Shown: in pieces, positions 24,135 to 32,550 of the stretch
How the letters are laid out: every line of letters starts with the position of its first letter
How positions within the stretch are numbered: the stretch's first letter is position 1
From: Natrinema pellirubrum DSM 15624
GTDB lineage: Archaea; Halobacteriota; Halobacteria; Halobacteriales; Natrialbaceae
Reading direction: 5' to 3'
Length of the DNA: 64,000 nucleotides
Assembly: GCF_000230735.2 (NCBI RefSeq)
Contig: NC_019963.1
Location: 1 to 64,000, forward strand
Notes under the pieces: generated by a model
What the model was told of the DNA's origin: nothing
Database searches by the model: none
The model's input: the letters and a program-made list of their open reading frames with translations, nothing else
Translations under genes and position numbers: made by a program

Positions 24135-24797
24135 TTACGGCTTGCCGAGACTCGCTGTCTCGAAGGGTGATTCTCCGGTCGGAATGAGCAGCTCCTGTCG
24201 GTCTCCGACCCGCTCAGCGAGCTTCCGTTTCAGATACTGTATCGCCGTTGACGGCGTGAAGACGCCCTTATCGAGCATGTCGCCGACGACGTCTTTGAGG
24301 GCCGCGAACTGTCCCTGTAGGTGGCCGTCGCCGACCGGCTTGCCGTCGTACCAGCGCACCGTCGCGAGCGCGCCGTTCCCGACGGTCTCTCCCTGTTCGA
24401 CCGTCTCCGAGTCGTACTGCAGCCCGAACCACAGCGTCCGATAGGCGGTCACCTCGAAGGTGGGTGACACCACGAAGATCGCCTCGTGGTGGAGATAGTC
24501 GAGGTGGTCCGCGACGATCTCGTCGAGGGTGAGCCCGGTGGCACGGGGCTTCGGCTTGACGACCGACGACGGACGATCCTCGCCGGCGAGGTAGCCGTCG
24601 ACGCCATCTGCTTCGAGGCCATCGGCCAGTTCCGCCAGCAGCTGTTTCGCCCACTTCGAGTCGGTGTCGTCGCCACCGAACGGTGTTTCGGCCGAGATTC
24701 GGTGCTTGAGCTTGAGATTCGCTGCACCCCAATGAGAGTAGTGGAGCGTGTACTGTCCGTCTGTGCGTTCGTACGCAACGAGTGCGCGGTGGCCCAT
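24135..24797 (-). CDS. DUF6735-like protein
   Basis: A 220-residue protein starting MGHRALVAYERTDGQYTLHY. SHWGAANLKLKHRISAETPF and HHEAIFVVSPTFEVTAYRTL are typical of a haloarchaeal family I recall as DUF6735, of unknown function and common on plasmids and proviruses. The long upstream extension is rejected because palindrome H14 interrupts it. Confidence 0.78.
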   Translation of the reverse strand: MGHRALVAYERTDGQYTLHYSHWGAANLKLKHRISAETPFGGDDTDSKWAKQLLAELADGLEADGVDGYLAGEDRPSSVVKPKPRATGLTLDEIVADHLDYLHHEAIFVVSPTFEVTAYRTLWFGLQYDSETVEQGETVGNGALATVRWYDGKPVGDGHLQGQFAALKDVVGDMLDKGVFTPSTAIQYLKRKLAERVGDRQELLIPTGESPFETASLGKP

Positions 24798-24842
24798 TGA
24801 ACAATCTCCTTGCAGGACGACCCACGACTGGATCGCCCCGCA

Positions 24843-24861
24843 CCCCTCCCGGGGGACGAAC
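24843..24861 (-). promoter_or_regulatory. Leader palindrome H14
   Basis: CCCC (24843-24846) TCCC GGGG (24851-24854), then the A-rich ACGAACAAC. It lies 46 bases before the start at 24797. Confidence 0.6.
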
Positions 24862-24865
24862 AACG

Positions 24866-25246
24866 CTACTCGTCGATCGGGTCGGGGGAACTGAGGTCCG
24901 CGTGGAGGACTTCGCCGTCGCGAACGACGTACCGTTTCGCCAGCACGGGAAACCGGCACTTGGTAAATCCGGCTGTCTGGATGTCGAATTCTTCGTTCGG
25001 TTCGAGATACTCCGCGAGCGACCGGAGGAACTCGTGAGTGACGATGCCACCGTCGTAGTCAGGAAGACCGTTCTCACGGGCCTCGTACACTTCGAAGCTG
25101 TCGTAGCCCCAGATAACGAGTTCGCCGTCGTCGTCCACTTCCCAGTTGAGCGTCCCGAAGCAGTGGTTCTCACAGAGCTCGCGGACTGCCTGTGGATCCG
25201 ATACGAGCGCGCCGGTCGATGTCGTTGCGGCTTGCAATGTTGCCAT
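24866..25246 (-). CDS. Hypothetical plasmid protein
   Basis: A 126-residue protein. FGTLNWEVDDDGELVIWGYD, then HEFLRSLAEYLEPNEEFDIQ and RFPVLAKRYVVRDGEV indicate an alpha/beta domain. No family or catalytic motif is recognised. Palindrome H15 is 25 bases upstream. Confidence 0.7.
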   Translation of the reverse strand: MATLQAATTSTGALVSDPQAVRELCENHCFGTLNWEVDDDGELVIWGYDSFEVYEARENGLPDYDGGIVTHEFLRSLAEYLEPNEEFDIQTAGFTKCRFPVLAKRYVVRDGEVLHADLSSPDPIDE

Positions 25247-25270
25247 GGATTGTTCTCGGGAGCGGTCTCG

Positions 25271-25300
25271 CGCCCCCGCACCCTTTCAGGGGGCGAGCAA
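25271..25300 (-). promoter_or_regulatory. Leader palindrome H15
   Basis: CGCCCCC (25271-25277) pairs over seven bases with GGGGGCG (25289-25295). The A-tract is poor. Confidence 0.6.
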
Positions 25301-25352
25301 CTGCTCACGCTGTGACGGCCACATGACGTTGCGCTGCCGATGCGTCGAGCTG

Positions 25353-25541
25353 TCAGGATTCTCTGTTGATGTCACCGTCCCTCGTCGTATTCGGTTGGGT
25401 GAGAAAATCTACCTGCTCGAGGAGCGTCGTCGCGGTGCTAATTCGCCCTCGATCAGCGGGCTCCAATTGGTCGCTGTCGATACTGGTGAGGCTACTGAGC
25501 GCGCGGTGGAGTCGATAGCCGGGGGTGTCTCGTGGATCCAT
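25353..25541 (-). CDS. Small hypothetical protein (62 residues)
   Basis: A 62-residue helical protein (GYRLHRALSSLTSIDSDQLE). Its ATG is 12 bases from palindrome H16, and operator copy 5 lies 91 bases upstream. The full leader unit is the best evidence that it is a real gene. Function unknown. Confidence 0.65.
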   Translation of the reverse strand: MDPRDTPGYRLHRALSSLTSIDSDQLEPADRGRISTATTLLEQVDFLTQPNTTRDGDINRES

Positions 25542-25552
25542 GTGTGCGCCTC

Positions 25553-25575
25553 CGCCAATTCTCGGCGCCGAAAAA
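25553..25575 (-). promoter_or_regulatory. Leader palindrome H16
   Basis: CGCC (25553-25556) opposite GGCG (25564-25567), within a wider GCGCC...GGCGC pairing; A5 at 25571-25575. Confidence 0.6.
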
Positions 25576-25631
25576 CACCGGCGGGCAGTCAGCAGGTGTG
25601 GTATCGTCGGGTGGTCGCGAGCTGGCTTCTG

Positions 25632-25672
25632 TTAACCAACAACTCCGAGCCGACACCAGAATTGTTGGTTAA
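25632..25672 (-). promoter_or_regulatory. Inverted-repeat operator, copy 5
   Basis: TTAACCAACA at 25632-25641 and TGTTGGTTAA at 25663-25672, with a 21-base spacer. Confidence 0.85.
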
Positions 25673-25685
25673 TTTGACGTCGTCT

Positions 25686-26573
25686 TTACTGATCGGCTTC
25701 GGGTTCGGGCCCGTAGCGTGGCGTGCCGCACCGCTGACAGCCCCACATTGGCTGCCCGGTCCACTCGTCATCGGGGACAGCCTCGAATTCGCGGAATCGA
25801 TGCTTAGTCTCCCGATCACACTCTCGACACTCGAGGTGAGTTCTGTTTGGGCGCTCGCGTCGTGGCTGTTCGGTATCGGTCTTGTCAACGGATTTCTGGA
25901 GCGCAATCGCTGGCACCAGCCAGAGGTCGTTGTCTGCGTCCTCACGTAGGCTTGCAAGACGAGCTTCGGTGCGAACCTCGCTCCCGGTTTCGTCGTAGAG
26001 GAACGTCGTGTGCTCGCCGTCGTGACAGGACTGCGTCGTCTCTGTCCACGCCGTCCGCTCACGAGCAGCCGCGAGCAGCTGATTACCACATTCAGACGTG
26101 ACCCGTGTCGCCGAGGGGAGCGAGGGCCACTGATCGACAAGCCGTGGGGCCGGTTCCTCGTCGAGATCATAGATTAGCTTGCAGTCATCGACTACTGGGT
26201 CATCGTCTGCCTTCGCGAGGAGGGTGGCCGCAGCAGATCCCTTCCCGACGGCGCCGTAGAACGTCGACGCCTCAACGACTATGTGGATGATATGGAGGAG
26301 AGTCTGTTCGGCAGTCGATGTGTCCTGATCGTCGGCTGCTTCGAGATGGTTCGTGAGACAGAACCGGCACTTCGACTGGCCAGCGGGGATCGACGCTCCA
26401 CAGGAATCGCACTCGGTCTCACCTTCTGTCGGGTCGTCTGGATAGTCCGTGTCGACGCCACCAGAGCGTTGCCGCCGGGGCTCGCCACTACTACTGGCGA
26501 GTTGATCGTCGGGAACGTGGGTCGCTTCGCCGAGCGGTCGGAGGGCTTCGTAGTCGGCGTACTGGTCGGTCAT
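25686..26573 (-). CDS. Hypothetical protein with two zinc ribbons
   Basis: A 295-residue protein. A first zinc ribbon (ECDSCGASIP, then CRFC) lies near residue 55-75 and a second at the C-terminus (LECRECDRE, then WGCQRCG). The middle is helical (IIHIVVEASTFYGAVGKGSA). The ATG at 26573 is preferred over one at 26594. A TTTAAAC box at about 26608-26614 could be its promoter. Function unknown; paired zinc ribbons suggest nucleic-acid binding. Confidence 0.7.
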   Translation of the reverse strand: MTDQYADYEALRPLGEATHVPDDQLASSSGEPRRQRSGGVDTDYPDDPTEGETECDSCGASIPAGQSKCRFCLTNHLEAADDQDTSTAEQTLLHIIHIVVEASTFYGAVGKGSAAATLLAKADDDPVVDDCKLIYDLDEEPAPRLVDQWPSLPSATRVTSECGNQLLAAARERTAWTETTQSCHDGEHTTFLYDETGSEVRTEARLASLREDADNDLWLVPAIALQKSVDKTDTEQPRRERPNRTHLECRECDRETKHRFREFEAVPDDEWTGQPMWGCQRCGTPRYGPEPEADQ

Positions 26574-26673
26574 AGAGTGATCTGGCCGTATCATGCTTCG
26601 TCTTCGGGTTTAAACAATGGCTCTCACATCAATCAGCCTACAGACATACAATCGAAAATCAGCAGTGTGGGCG

Positions 26674-27600
26674 TTAGACAGCCAGTTCGTCCAGCGCGTC
26701 GCGGTGGGTCCGTACGGTGACCACCGAGACGTTCGCAACGTCAGCGACGTCCGACTGGGTGAGCCACCGTCCGTCTTCGCGTCCGGCCTTGTACAGACAG
26801 GCTGCGGCGAACCCGGACGGTCGAACTCCCGTGGTTGCTCCGGTCGATTCGGATGCTTCCGCCAGCTGCCGAGCCCGCTGCCGGATTTGATCGGAGACGT
26901 CGAGCTCCGAGGCCAACCGCGGAACGAACGCACTCGGCGTCACGGGTTGGGCTGGCAGGCCAAGTTCCGTATTCAGCGTCGTGTATGCGTTCGTCACCCG
27001 CGATTGCTCGACGCGCGCCGACTCGGTGATGTCGTCGAGCGTTCGCGGCCGCCCGTTACACCGACACGCCCCGTAGACACTCGCGGCGGCCATCGCCTCG
27101 ATCGACCGGCCCTGCAGGAGGTCCTCGTTCTGAGCGCTGCGGAATAGCTGGCAGGCCTGGTCACGGATCGTCTCGGATAGTTCGAGCGCACTACTGATCC
27201 GGCGGACTTCACTAAGCCCGTGTGCGAGGTTGCGTTCAGCTTTCGACTGAAACCGCCCACGGGTCTGTTCACGCCGCATCCGAGTGAGCCGCCGTCGCTT
27301 CTGTCCTGAGAGTTCGTTCCCGTTCGCATCGGTTCCGCGGCCGATCTCCGTCGACAACCCTCGATCGTGTCGTGCCGCCGTCAACGGAGCGCCCGTGCGC
27401 TCCCGTTCGTCTTCGTCGAACGCTCGCCACTCTGGCCCGTGGTCGATCCGCTGCTCGTCGATGACCAGGCCACAGTCCTCACAGATGGTTTCTACTGCGT
27501 TGGTGGTGACTCGACCCTCGCACTCGGGACACTGGTTCGCACTCGATTCCGTTCGGACGTCTTCGTCGAATCCGCTCTCGTAGATGTCTCTAGTTGCCAT
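26674..27600 (-). CDS. tfb: Transcription initiation factor TFB (plasmid copy)
   Basis: A 308-residue archaeal TFIIB homologue that joins TBP at the promoter and recruits RNA polymerase. The N-terminal zinc ribbon is CPEC (Cys24, Cys27) and CEDC (Cys40, Cys43). The B-reader/linker region is EWRAFDEDERERTGAPLT. Two cyclin folds follow (AMAAASVYGACRCNGRPRTL and GFAAACLYKAGREDGRWLTQ) with the recognition helix VSVVTVRTHRDAL. The start MATRDIYESG (ATG 27600) is chosen because palindrome H17 lies in the upstream extension. An extra TFB could redirect transcription to plasmid promoters. Confidence 0.95.
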   Translation of the reverse strand: MATRDIYESGFDEDVRTESSANQCPECEGRVTTNAVETICEDCGLVIDEQRIDHGPEWRAFDEDERERTGAPLTAARHDRGLSTEIGRGTDANGNELSGQKRRRLTRMRREQTRGRFQSKAERNLAHGLSEVRRISSALELSETIRDQACQLFRSAQNEDLLQGRSIEAMAAASVYGACRCNGRPRTLDDITESARVEQSRVTNAYTTLNTELGLPAQPVTPSAFVPRLASELDVSDQIRQRARQLAEASESTGATTGVRPSGFAAACLYKAGREDGRWLTQSDVADVANVSVVTVRTHRDALDELAV

Positions 27601-27639
27601 CGTTCTCACCGTGATTCGGGAACTCGCCAGTACAGCGAG

Positions 27640-27669
27640 CCCCTCACCCATTGAGGGGTCAATAGAAAT
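27640..27669 (-). promoter_or_regulatory. Leader palindrome H17
   Basis: CCCCTCA (27640-27646) pairs over seven bases with TGAGGGG (27652-27658), followed by AATAGAAATT. It lies 40 bases before the tfb start. Confidence 0.7.
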
Positions 27670-27858
27670 TACCCGGTAGGTCAAATTGGTTGATGTGCGA
27701 CGTAGTTCTCGACTCCAATTCACACCTCATTCCTATTGAGGAAGAGACTGTCCGGCCTCTCGATCGTATACCCACGCCTTTTTCGGTCTCAGTTGGATTG
27801 GGTAATTGCCCGCACGTATTCCCACACTGTCATTAGGTAGGGGAATTGATTTGATCGT

Positions 27859-29388
27859 ATGACTGACTTCGAGGAGTACCGAGAAGAGATGGTCGCCGAT
27901 ATTCAAGAGACAGTCACGAGAGCCAACTGTCAACCCGTTATTTTCGCTGGCACTGGCCTCTCTATTCGGTACTTCGGGGCTCCCAGTTGGGATGGACTAT
28001 TAGAGACGCTCGTGGAGGACTGCAACGGTATTGAACAGAAGTACGGTTTCTACCGGCAGACTAGAGATCCACCTGAAGTCGGTCAGTTTCTCGCTGAACA
28101 GTATGCCGAGTCGGCGTGGAGCGACTACGGTGAGTACGACGAGGAGGACGACGAGAGCGAACTTGTCGGCTGGAATGAAAATATATTTGACCACGAGAAC
28201 GACCGTGACGTCTTCCTGAAGGCCAAGATTGCCGACCACATCCGGGAAAAGACTCCCGAGATGGTTGGTGATCTGGACGAGGAAACCGTTCACGAGAAGA
28301 TCTCGCTCGACGTGGCCCTACGGGAGATTGAACTGCTGCAGGAGATACAGCCTCACGCGGTCATTACTACCAACTACGACCGCTTCTTTGAAGCCATCTT
28401 CAACGAGGAAGTCACCGACGACAATCTACTGGACGATGACCGTGTGGGAAGTGCTGGCTTCGACAGGGATGGAGAGGTTGACCCCGAAGAAATTCCCTCC
28501 TACCGGGTCGTTGTCGGCGAGCAAGTGTTACGAACGCGGTACCGAAACATCGGCGAGATTCTGCACATCCATGGTTCTGTTTCCGACCCAAGGTCTCTCG
28601 TACTCACCGAGGAAGACTATCACGAGTTCAACAACCGCCGACGGTACCTCAGTTCAAAGATGCTGACGTACTTCGCCGAACACCCGCTCCTGATCGTTGG
28701 TTACCGACCAGACGACACCAACGTCCAACAGGTACTCACGTGGGCCGACGAGGTACTGAGCGACGACCAGACCATCACAGAAGACATCTACTTCCTCCAG
28801 TGGGACGAGGCTGCCGAAGATCGAGATGAGTACCCGCGAGAACACGACATCAAATTGGATGACGGTGGTCACCTCCGCGTGAAGAGTATCGTCGCCAACG
28901 ACTTTGACTGGGTGTTTGAGGCGTTTGCTGAGGGAGACGAACTGGCTGTCGATCCCCGGTATCTTCGCAGTTTGCTCGCGCAGACCTACGATGTCGTATC
29001 TTCAATGTCATCAGGGGGTGAAGTCGTGGACGTTCAGCGGTTGGAGGATGTGGCGACTAATCAGGGTGAGTTACGGACGGTGCTGGGGTATCTCGGTGAT
29101 GACGTTGATGGGGTACCTCCAGTTGAGTTTGACCACACCATCCCCCCCGAGAAGGCTGCTGAGCGGATCGGGTTTGATCACTATACACCCCTGAATCAAA
29201 ATATAATCGCCCAGATCGAGGAGGAGACTGGTGTCGACATTCGGGCTTTCAATAATCGCTATCACATCAACCTCGAAGGAGGTGGGAATCCTCGTCGGTA
29301 TTCCGAGGAGGCTATCGAACTGTTTCGGAGGGTAAAGAACGGTGAGGATTACAGTCTCGACATCTCTGACGAGCGGATACCAGACTAA
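27859..29388 (+). CDS. SIR2-domain protein, probable NAD+-targeting anti-phage effector
   Basis: A 509-residue protein. SIR2-like motifs: IFAGTGLS (about 28-35), ITTNYDRFFE (169-178, with Asn172 and Asp174) and ILHIHGSVSDPRSL (234-247, with the candidate catalytic His238), then LLIVGYRPDD. This is the prokaryotic SIR2 class in which defence proteins cleave NAD+ on infection. The C-terminal 120 residues (YTPLNQNIIAQIEEETGVDI) are not recognised and may sense the trigger. Base composition is lower in G+C than the flanks. Defence role inferred from family. Confidence 0.85.
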   Translation: MTDFEEYREEMVADIQETVTRANCQPVIFAGTGLSIRYFGAPSWDGLLETLVEDCNGIEQKYGFYRQTRDPPEVGQFLAEQYAESAWSDYGEYDEEDDESELVGWNENIFDHENDRDVFLKAKIADHIREKTPEMVGDLDEETVHEKISLDVALREIELLQEIQPHAVITTNYDRFFEAIFNEEVTDDNLLDDDRVGSAGFDRDGEVDPEEIPSYRVVVGEQVLRTRYRNIGEILHIHGSVSDPRSLVLTEEDYHEFNNRRRYLSSKMLTYFAEHPLLIVGYRPDDTNVQQVLTWADEVLSDDQTITEDIYFLQWDEAAEDRDEYPREHDIKLDDGGHLRVKSIVANDFDWVFEAFAEGDELAVDPRYLRSLLAQTYDVVSSMSSGGEVVDVQRLEDVATNQGELRTVLGYLGDDVDGVPPVEFDHTIPPEKAAERIGFDHYTPLNQNIIAQIEEETGVDIRAFNNRYHINLEGGGNPRRYSEEAIELFRRVKNGEDYSLDISDERIPD

Positions 29389-29564
29389 TCCCGATCTCGG
29401 GAGAGGAGTAAAAGGACGGCCACCACGGCCTCGAGTGATGTGTCAATGTAGTGGCCAACTGGATTACTGGCCGTGTGTGGTTGGTGGTCGACGACAAAGG
29501 ATGGGACATGTCGCTTGTGAGACGACGGAGTCCTTTTTTAATCCGTTACCGTAATCTGGAGAGT

Positions 29565-30488
29565 ATGTCTACCCGTCTCCGTTCTCTTGCCGACCGTCTC
29601 CGATCGCGTCTTGCTGTCGCTCGCTCGAAACTGCATATGAGAAGGGCTGGTCTAAAACGACACATCCGCTTTGAGTTGGATGGCTGGAAACCGAAGGTAG
29701 TCCTCGACGAACGGTACGAGAGCTTCGCCGTATGGGGCTCTAGAACAGTCACCGCTCTAGGTATCCTTACGAGTCTTCTTCTAATTCCTCCACCGATCAG
29801 TGTCGTCCTCGCAGTCGCGTTGGCCTCCCTCGACCTGTTCTTTGAACGCATCTCCCTGATGGTGCAGAGTATGTTTGTCCAGCCCTTGCCGGAGACGTGG
29901 GATTCGGATGCGTGGCAGGGCAACCTCTACCAGTATGACCGCGGGATGTGGGGCATTGGCCTGTTGTTCGACGACAAGGAAATTGCCCGAGTCGCGCTCG
30001 AAACCATTCGGGCGTGGAACTACGACGAGGACGTTGACCGAGATGGCAACATCAAAATGAGCTTTGTCGAACTGAACGATGGGGGGTATATGACCTACAT
30101 CTACCCTTCTGATGAACGAGAGAGTCTGAAAGAGGCCGCGAAGGAGGTCGAGCGGAAACAGATTGAGGAAGGGAAGATCAGAGAGCACTACCAGAATCGG
30201 TTTCAGGTGATAATGGCGCAGGACTTCGACAACCCTCTGGGTTCACATTTCAGGCGGTTCAAGGACCACTACGAAGGCGACCGGGTGATGCTGAACACGT
30301 TCACTACCGAGCGATTGGTGGACAGAGGGTCAGGGCCGATGGACGGCCTCCCGGACGAGTTCGGTGGTGTGGAGTCGATAGACCCCATCTCGCTGAAGGA
30401 GGTTAGGATCGCGCAGGAAAGCGATCTCGAACATAACTCAGTGGAGTACCAGCATCTGAAGTACGTGATGCCACTGTTAGAAAACTAG
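29565..30488 (+). CDS. Membrane-anchored protein next to the SIR2 gene
   Basis: A 307-residue protein. The N-terminus is very basic. A hydrophobic hairpin (VTALGILTSLLLIPPPISVV followed by LAVALASLDLFF) lies at about 65-100, then a soluble domain of about 200 residues with a central helix (EAAKEVERKQIEEGKIREHY). A TTTTTTA box at 29533-29539 lies about 26 bases before the ATG at 29565, which fixes this leaderless start over longer frames. It is on the same strand as the SIR2 gene but separately promoted. Function unknown. Confidence 0.7.
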   Translation: MSTRLRSLADRLRSRLAVARSKLHMRRAGLKRHIRFELDGWKPKVVLDERYESFAVWGSRTVTALGILTSLLLIPPPISVVLAVALASLDLFFERISLMVQSMFVQPLPETWDSDAWQGNLYQYDRGMWGIGLLFDDKEIARVALETIRAWNYDEDVDRDGNIKMSFVELNDGGYMTYIYPSDERESLKEAAKEVERKQIEEGKIREHYQNRFQVIMAQDFDNPLGSHFRRFKDHYEGDRVMLNTFTTERLVDRGSGPMDGLPDEFGGVESIDPISLKEVRIAQESDLEHNSVEYQHLKYVMPLLEN

Positions 30489-30560
30489 GTCCGGATGTAC
30501 GCCGACATTCAAACTAACGGAAATGGTTTGTGAACGGTGCGCCCGGTTCCACGGATGGGA

Positions 30561-31034
30561 TCAGCGACGCTCCAGGCACGTAAAAGTCGTCTGTAAGGAA
30601 TCGTTCCCGGCTGGCGTCTCCACCTCGATTGTTGCTACAATTTCATCCGGGTGAGAGTTGGGGAGCGTGGTGGTCCCTCTGAAAGACAATTCACGTGAAG
30701 CGTGGCCGTCGAATTGGGTTGCGTCGCTTTGCTCACCATCCTGCAGTTCCACCTCCGCCGGGTCTCCGTGCTGAGGGGTGAAAGTCACACGAGACACGCT
30801 GAAGCCGTTACGCCCTTTATTCTCCATCTCTACGGAGAAGTTGAACGAGGCTTCCCGGAGTCCATCGGATTCCCCCAGACTGCGCGAGCGGAATTCTGGA
30901 TTGATCGCGTGTATGAGTGAGGGTTGAGCCGGGCGTTTGCGAAAGTCCTGAATCTGAAAGTAGCCCGTGGTGGCGGCGACGGCGAACGCGAGGATGGTCA
31001 GAATATCATTCCAGTGCGCCAACGGGTCGGCCAT
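30561..31034 (-). CDS. Membrane protein with Ig-like extracellular domain
   Basis: A 157-residue protein with one N-terminal transmembrane helix (ILTILAFAVAATTGYFQIQD) and a beta-rich domain (ASFNFSVEMENKGRNGFSVS, VTFTPQHGDPAEV) of an immunoglobulin-like kind. Opposite strand to the SIR2 gene. Function unknown. Confidence 0.65.
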   Translation of the reverse strand: MADPLAHWNDILTILAFAVAATTGYFQIQDFRKRPAQPSLIHAINPEFRSRSLGESDGLREASFNFSVEMENKGRNGFSVSRVTFTPQHGDPAEVELQDGEQSDATQFDGHASRELSFRGTTTLPNSHPDEIVATIEVETPAGNDSLQTTFTCLERR

Positions 31035-31149
31035 ATCCCTTCGTTTTCATCAATTATACAAAATTCTTCTCAATGCGCCACCTCGATTTTTATTCTCCCT
31101 CCGTAGTTGACGTTATTTACGCAATCGATCTACGAGGAGCTGCCCTTCT

Positions 31150-31326
31150 TTATCGCGCACCGGCCATCGCCTGCTCGACCGCAATGTAGCTGGCAATGGC
31201 GACGACGAGCGCGACCAGCCAAACGGCGAGCTGGGCGTCACCGGTGAACGTTGTCGGGAGCATCCCCGCGAATACATTTGTCAGTGCGAACATCGCTACC
31301 GCCGCGAGTAGTCCAAGTCCGGACAT
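31150..31326 (-). CDS. Small two-helix membrane protein (58 residues)
   Basis: An ORF of 58 residues, MSGLGLLAAVAMFALTNVFA then AQLAVWLVALVVAIASYIAV, giving two predicted transmembrane helices joined by a short loop. The codon use is normal for the plasmid. It resembles holin-like or small accessory membrane proteins of defence loci in size only. Function unknown. Confidence 0.6.
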   Translation of the reverse strand: MSGLGLLAAVAMFALTNVFAGMLPTTFTGDAQLAVWLVALVVAIASYIAVEQAMAGAR

Positions 31327-31396
31327 ACACGACCAACCAGAACGAGGATGAAATTAATCAATTTGCACCCTGAGCCTAGAAACTAAGTAATCGGGG

Positions 31397-31422
31397 AGAA
31401 TAATTAGCTGGTAAGCTAATAT
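31397..31422 (+). promoter_or_regulatory. Promoter with dyad before 31423
   Basis: AATAATTA (TATA-like) overlaps TTAGCT (31404-31409) GGTA AGCTAA (31414-31419), a perfect six-base dyad ending four bases before the ATG. This suggests a leaderless, repressed promoter. Confidence 0.5.
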
Positions 31423-32070
31423 ATGTCCGAAGAATTCGATTGGGTCGAACGAGACCGAGGTGTCCTGACCAAGCGCGACCGGGAAATCCTTCTCGGTCAA
31501 TCTGGTGAAAATCTCGACAAGAATGCCCAGAATGTACGCCGATACAATATTCGAGAAAGGATCAAGAACTCCCTCTACGACTTCCACATCATTGCCCAGA
31601 ACCTCCCTCTTGCAGACATCCAGCAGCTGTTCGAACCCGCCTACGACTGGTCGCGGGAGCGTCGACAGTTGGACGAAGAGGGACGGACATCGGCCCAACC
31701 AGACATTGACCAGTTGCTCTGGAGTTGGTTGACTCTTTTCGAGTTCTTCAGTTACGGGATGTACGCCGGAGGCAAGCAGGAGACACAAGTCCTGATGCAG
31801 GGACTTGTTGAGGGAGGTATTGAGCGGGGATACCGTGAGTACCAGCACGACAACCTCCAGACGTACCGGGAGATCGATGTCGATCTCGGTCTCAACTACG
31901 GGAACCTCGTGCTGCGGAACAACTACCTTCGGGGTGTTCAGCAGGACTTGCCGTCAGAGACATCAGAGATAGCCAAGGAAGTGTTGCGACTCCGCCGGTT
32001 GCGGAAGATTTCACAGATAGATGCGTCTCGCTGGTTCGATGAGTACGTCCGGAAGCCAGAGTTTGATTAA
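31423..32070 (+). CDS. Hypothetical protein of the accessory islet
   Basis: A 215-residue protein. The N-terminal 60 residues (LTKRDREILLGQ, then VRRYNIRERIKNSLYDFHII) look like a short helical module seen at the start of several haloarchaeal accessory proteins. The rest is helical with aromatic residues (WSWLTLFEFFSYGMYAGG). No catalytic motif. Lower G+C than the flanks. Function unknown. Confidence 0.65.
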   Translation: MSEEFDWVERDRGVLTKRDREILLGQSGENLDKNAQNVRRYNIRERIKNSLYDFHIIAQNLPLADIQQLFEPAYDWSRERRQLDEEGRTSAQPDIDQLLWSWLTLFEFFSYGMYAGGKQETQVLMQGLVEGGIERGYREYQHDNLQTYREIDVDLGLNYGNLVLRNNYLRGVQQDLPSETSEIAKEVLRLRRLRKISQIDASRWFDEYVRKPEFD

Positions 32071-32122
32071 GTGATTGCCCCCCGATTCCGAAAAGAGGCT
32101 CAAACTGTTTCTCTTATCGTTT

Positions 32123-32332
32123 TCACTCACATCTGTGTTGTTGGATCCGCTCTGGAAGCCCGACCTTCCCACAGACGGGACACTCCCGCAGAGGTGTCGG
32201 CGGCAGGTCGTTCCAAGCGTCCAGCGCGGCGGCTAACTGAGCTTCCACGATTGGCGAGTCGGTCGTGCGGCGGGCTTCGCGGAGGTGAATGCGAAGCCGT
32301 TCACGGGCCGTGAGGGTACGTTCTTCAGACAT
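32123..32332 (-). CDS. Small zinc-finger protein
   Basis: A 69-residue protein: a basic helical N-terminus (TARERLRIHLREARR) and a C-terminal finger CPVCGKVGLPERIQQHRC. Probably a nucleic-acid binder. Palindrome H18 is 34 bases upstream. Confidence 0.75.
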   Translation of the reverse strand: MSEERTLTARERLRIHLREARRTTDSPIVEAQLAAALDAWNDLPPTPLRECPVCGKVGLPERIQQHRCE

Positions 32333-32365
32333 TGATGCTTGGGGTCATGTTTTGGTGTGCCCTCC

Positions 32366-32388
32366 GCCCCTCCAAGGGGCAAATAAAC
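32366..32388 (-). promoter_or_regulatory. Leader palindrome H18
   Basis: GCCCC (32366-32370) TCCAA GGGGC (32376-32380), then AAATAAAC. Confidence 0.7.
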
Positions 32389-32550
32389 AGACTGCGTCGC
32401 GACAGCGGTCTTGTTTCTGGGTACACCACTCCCAAAGCTGTGACTCCGGTTGTGGCTGCCGGCCGACTGGAGGGAGGCCGGGAGCGGAGGGTGGGGCGGT
32501 GGGGCTTGGGTCTGGTCTGGCACTCAAAAAGAAAGAGACTGCGTCGCTCG

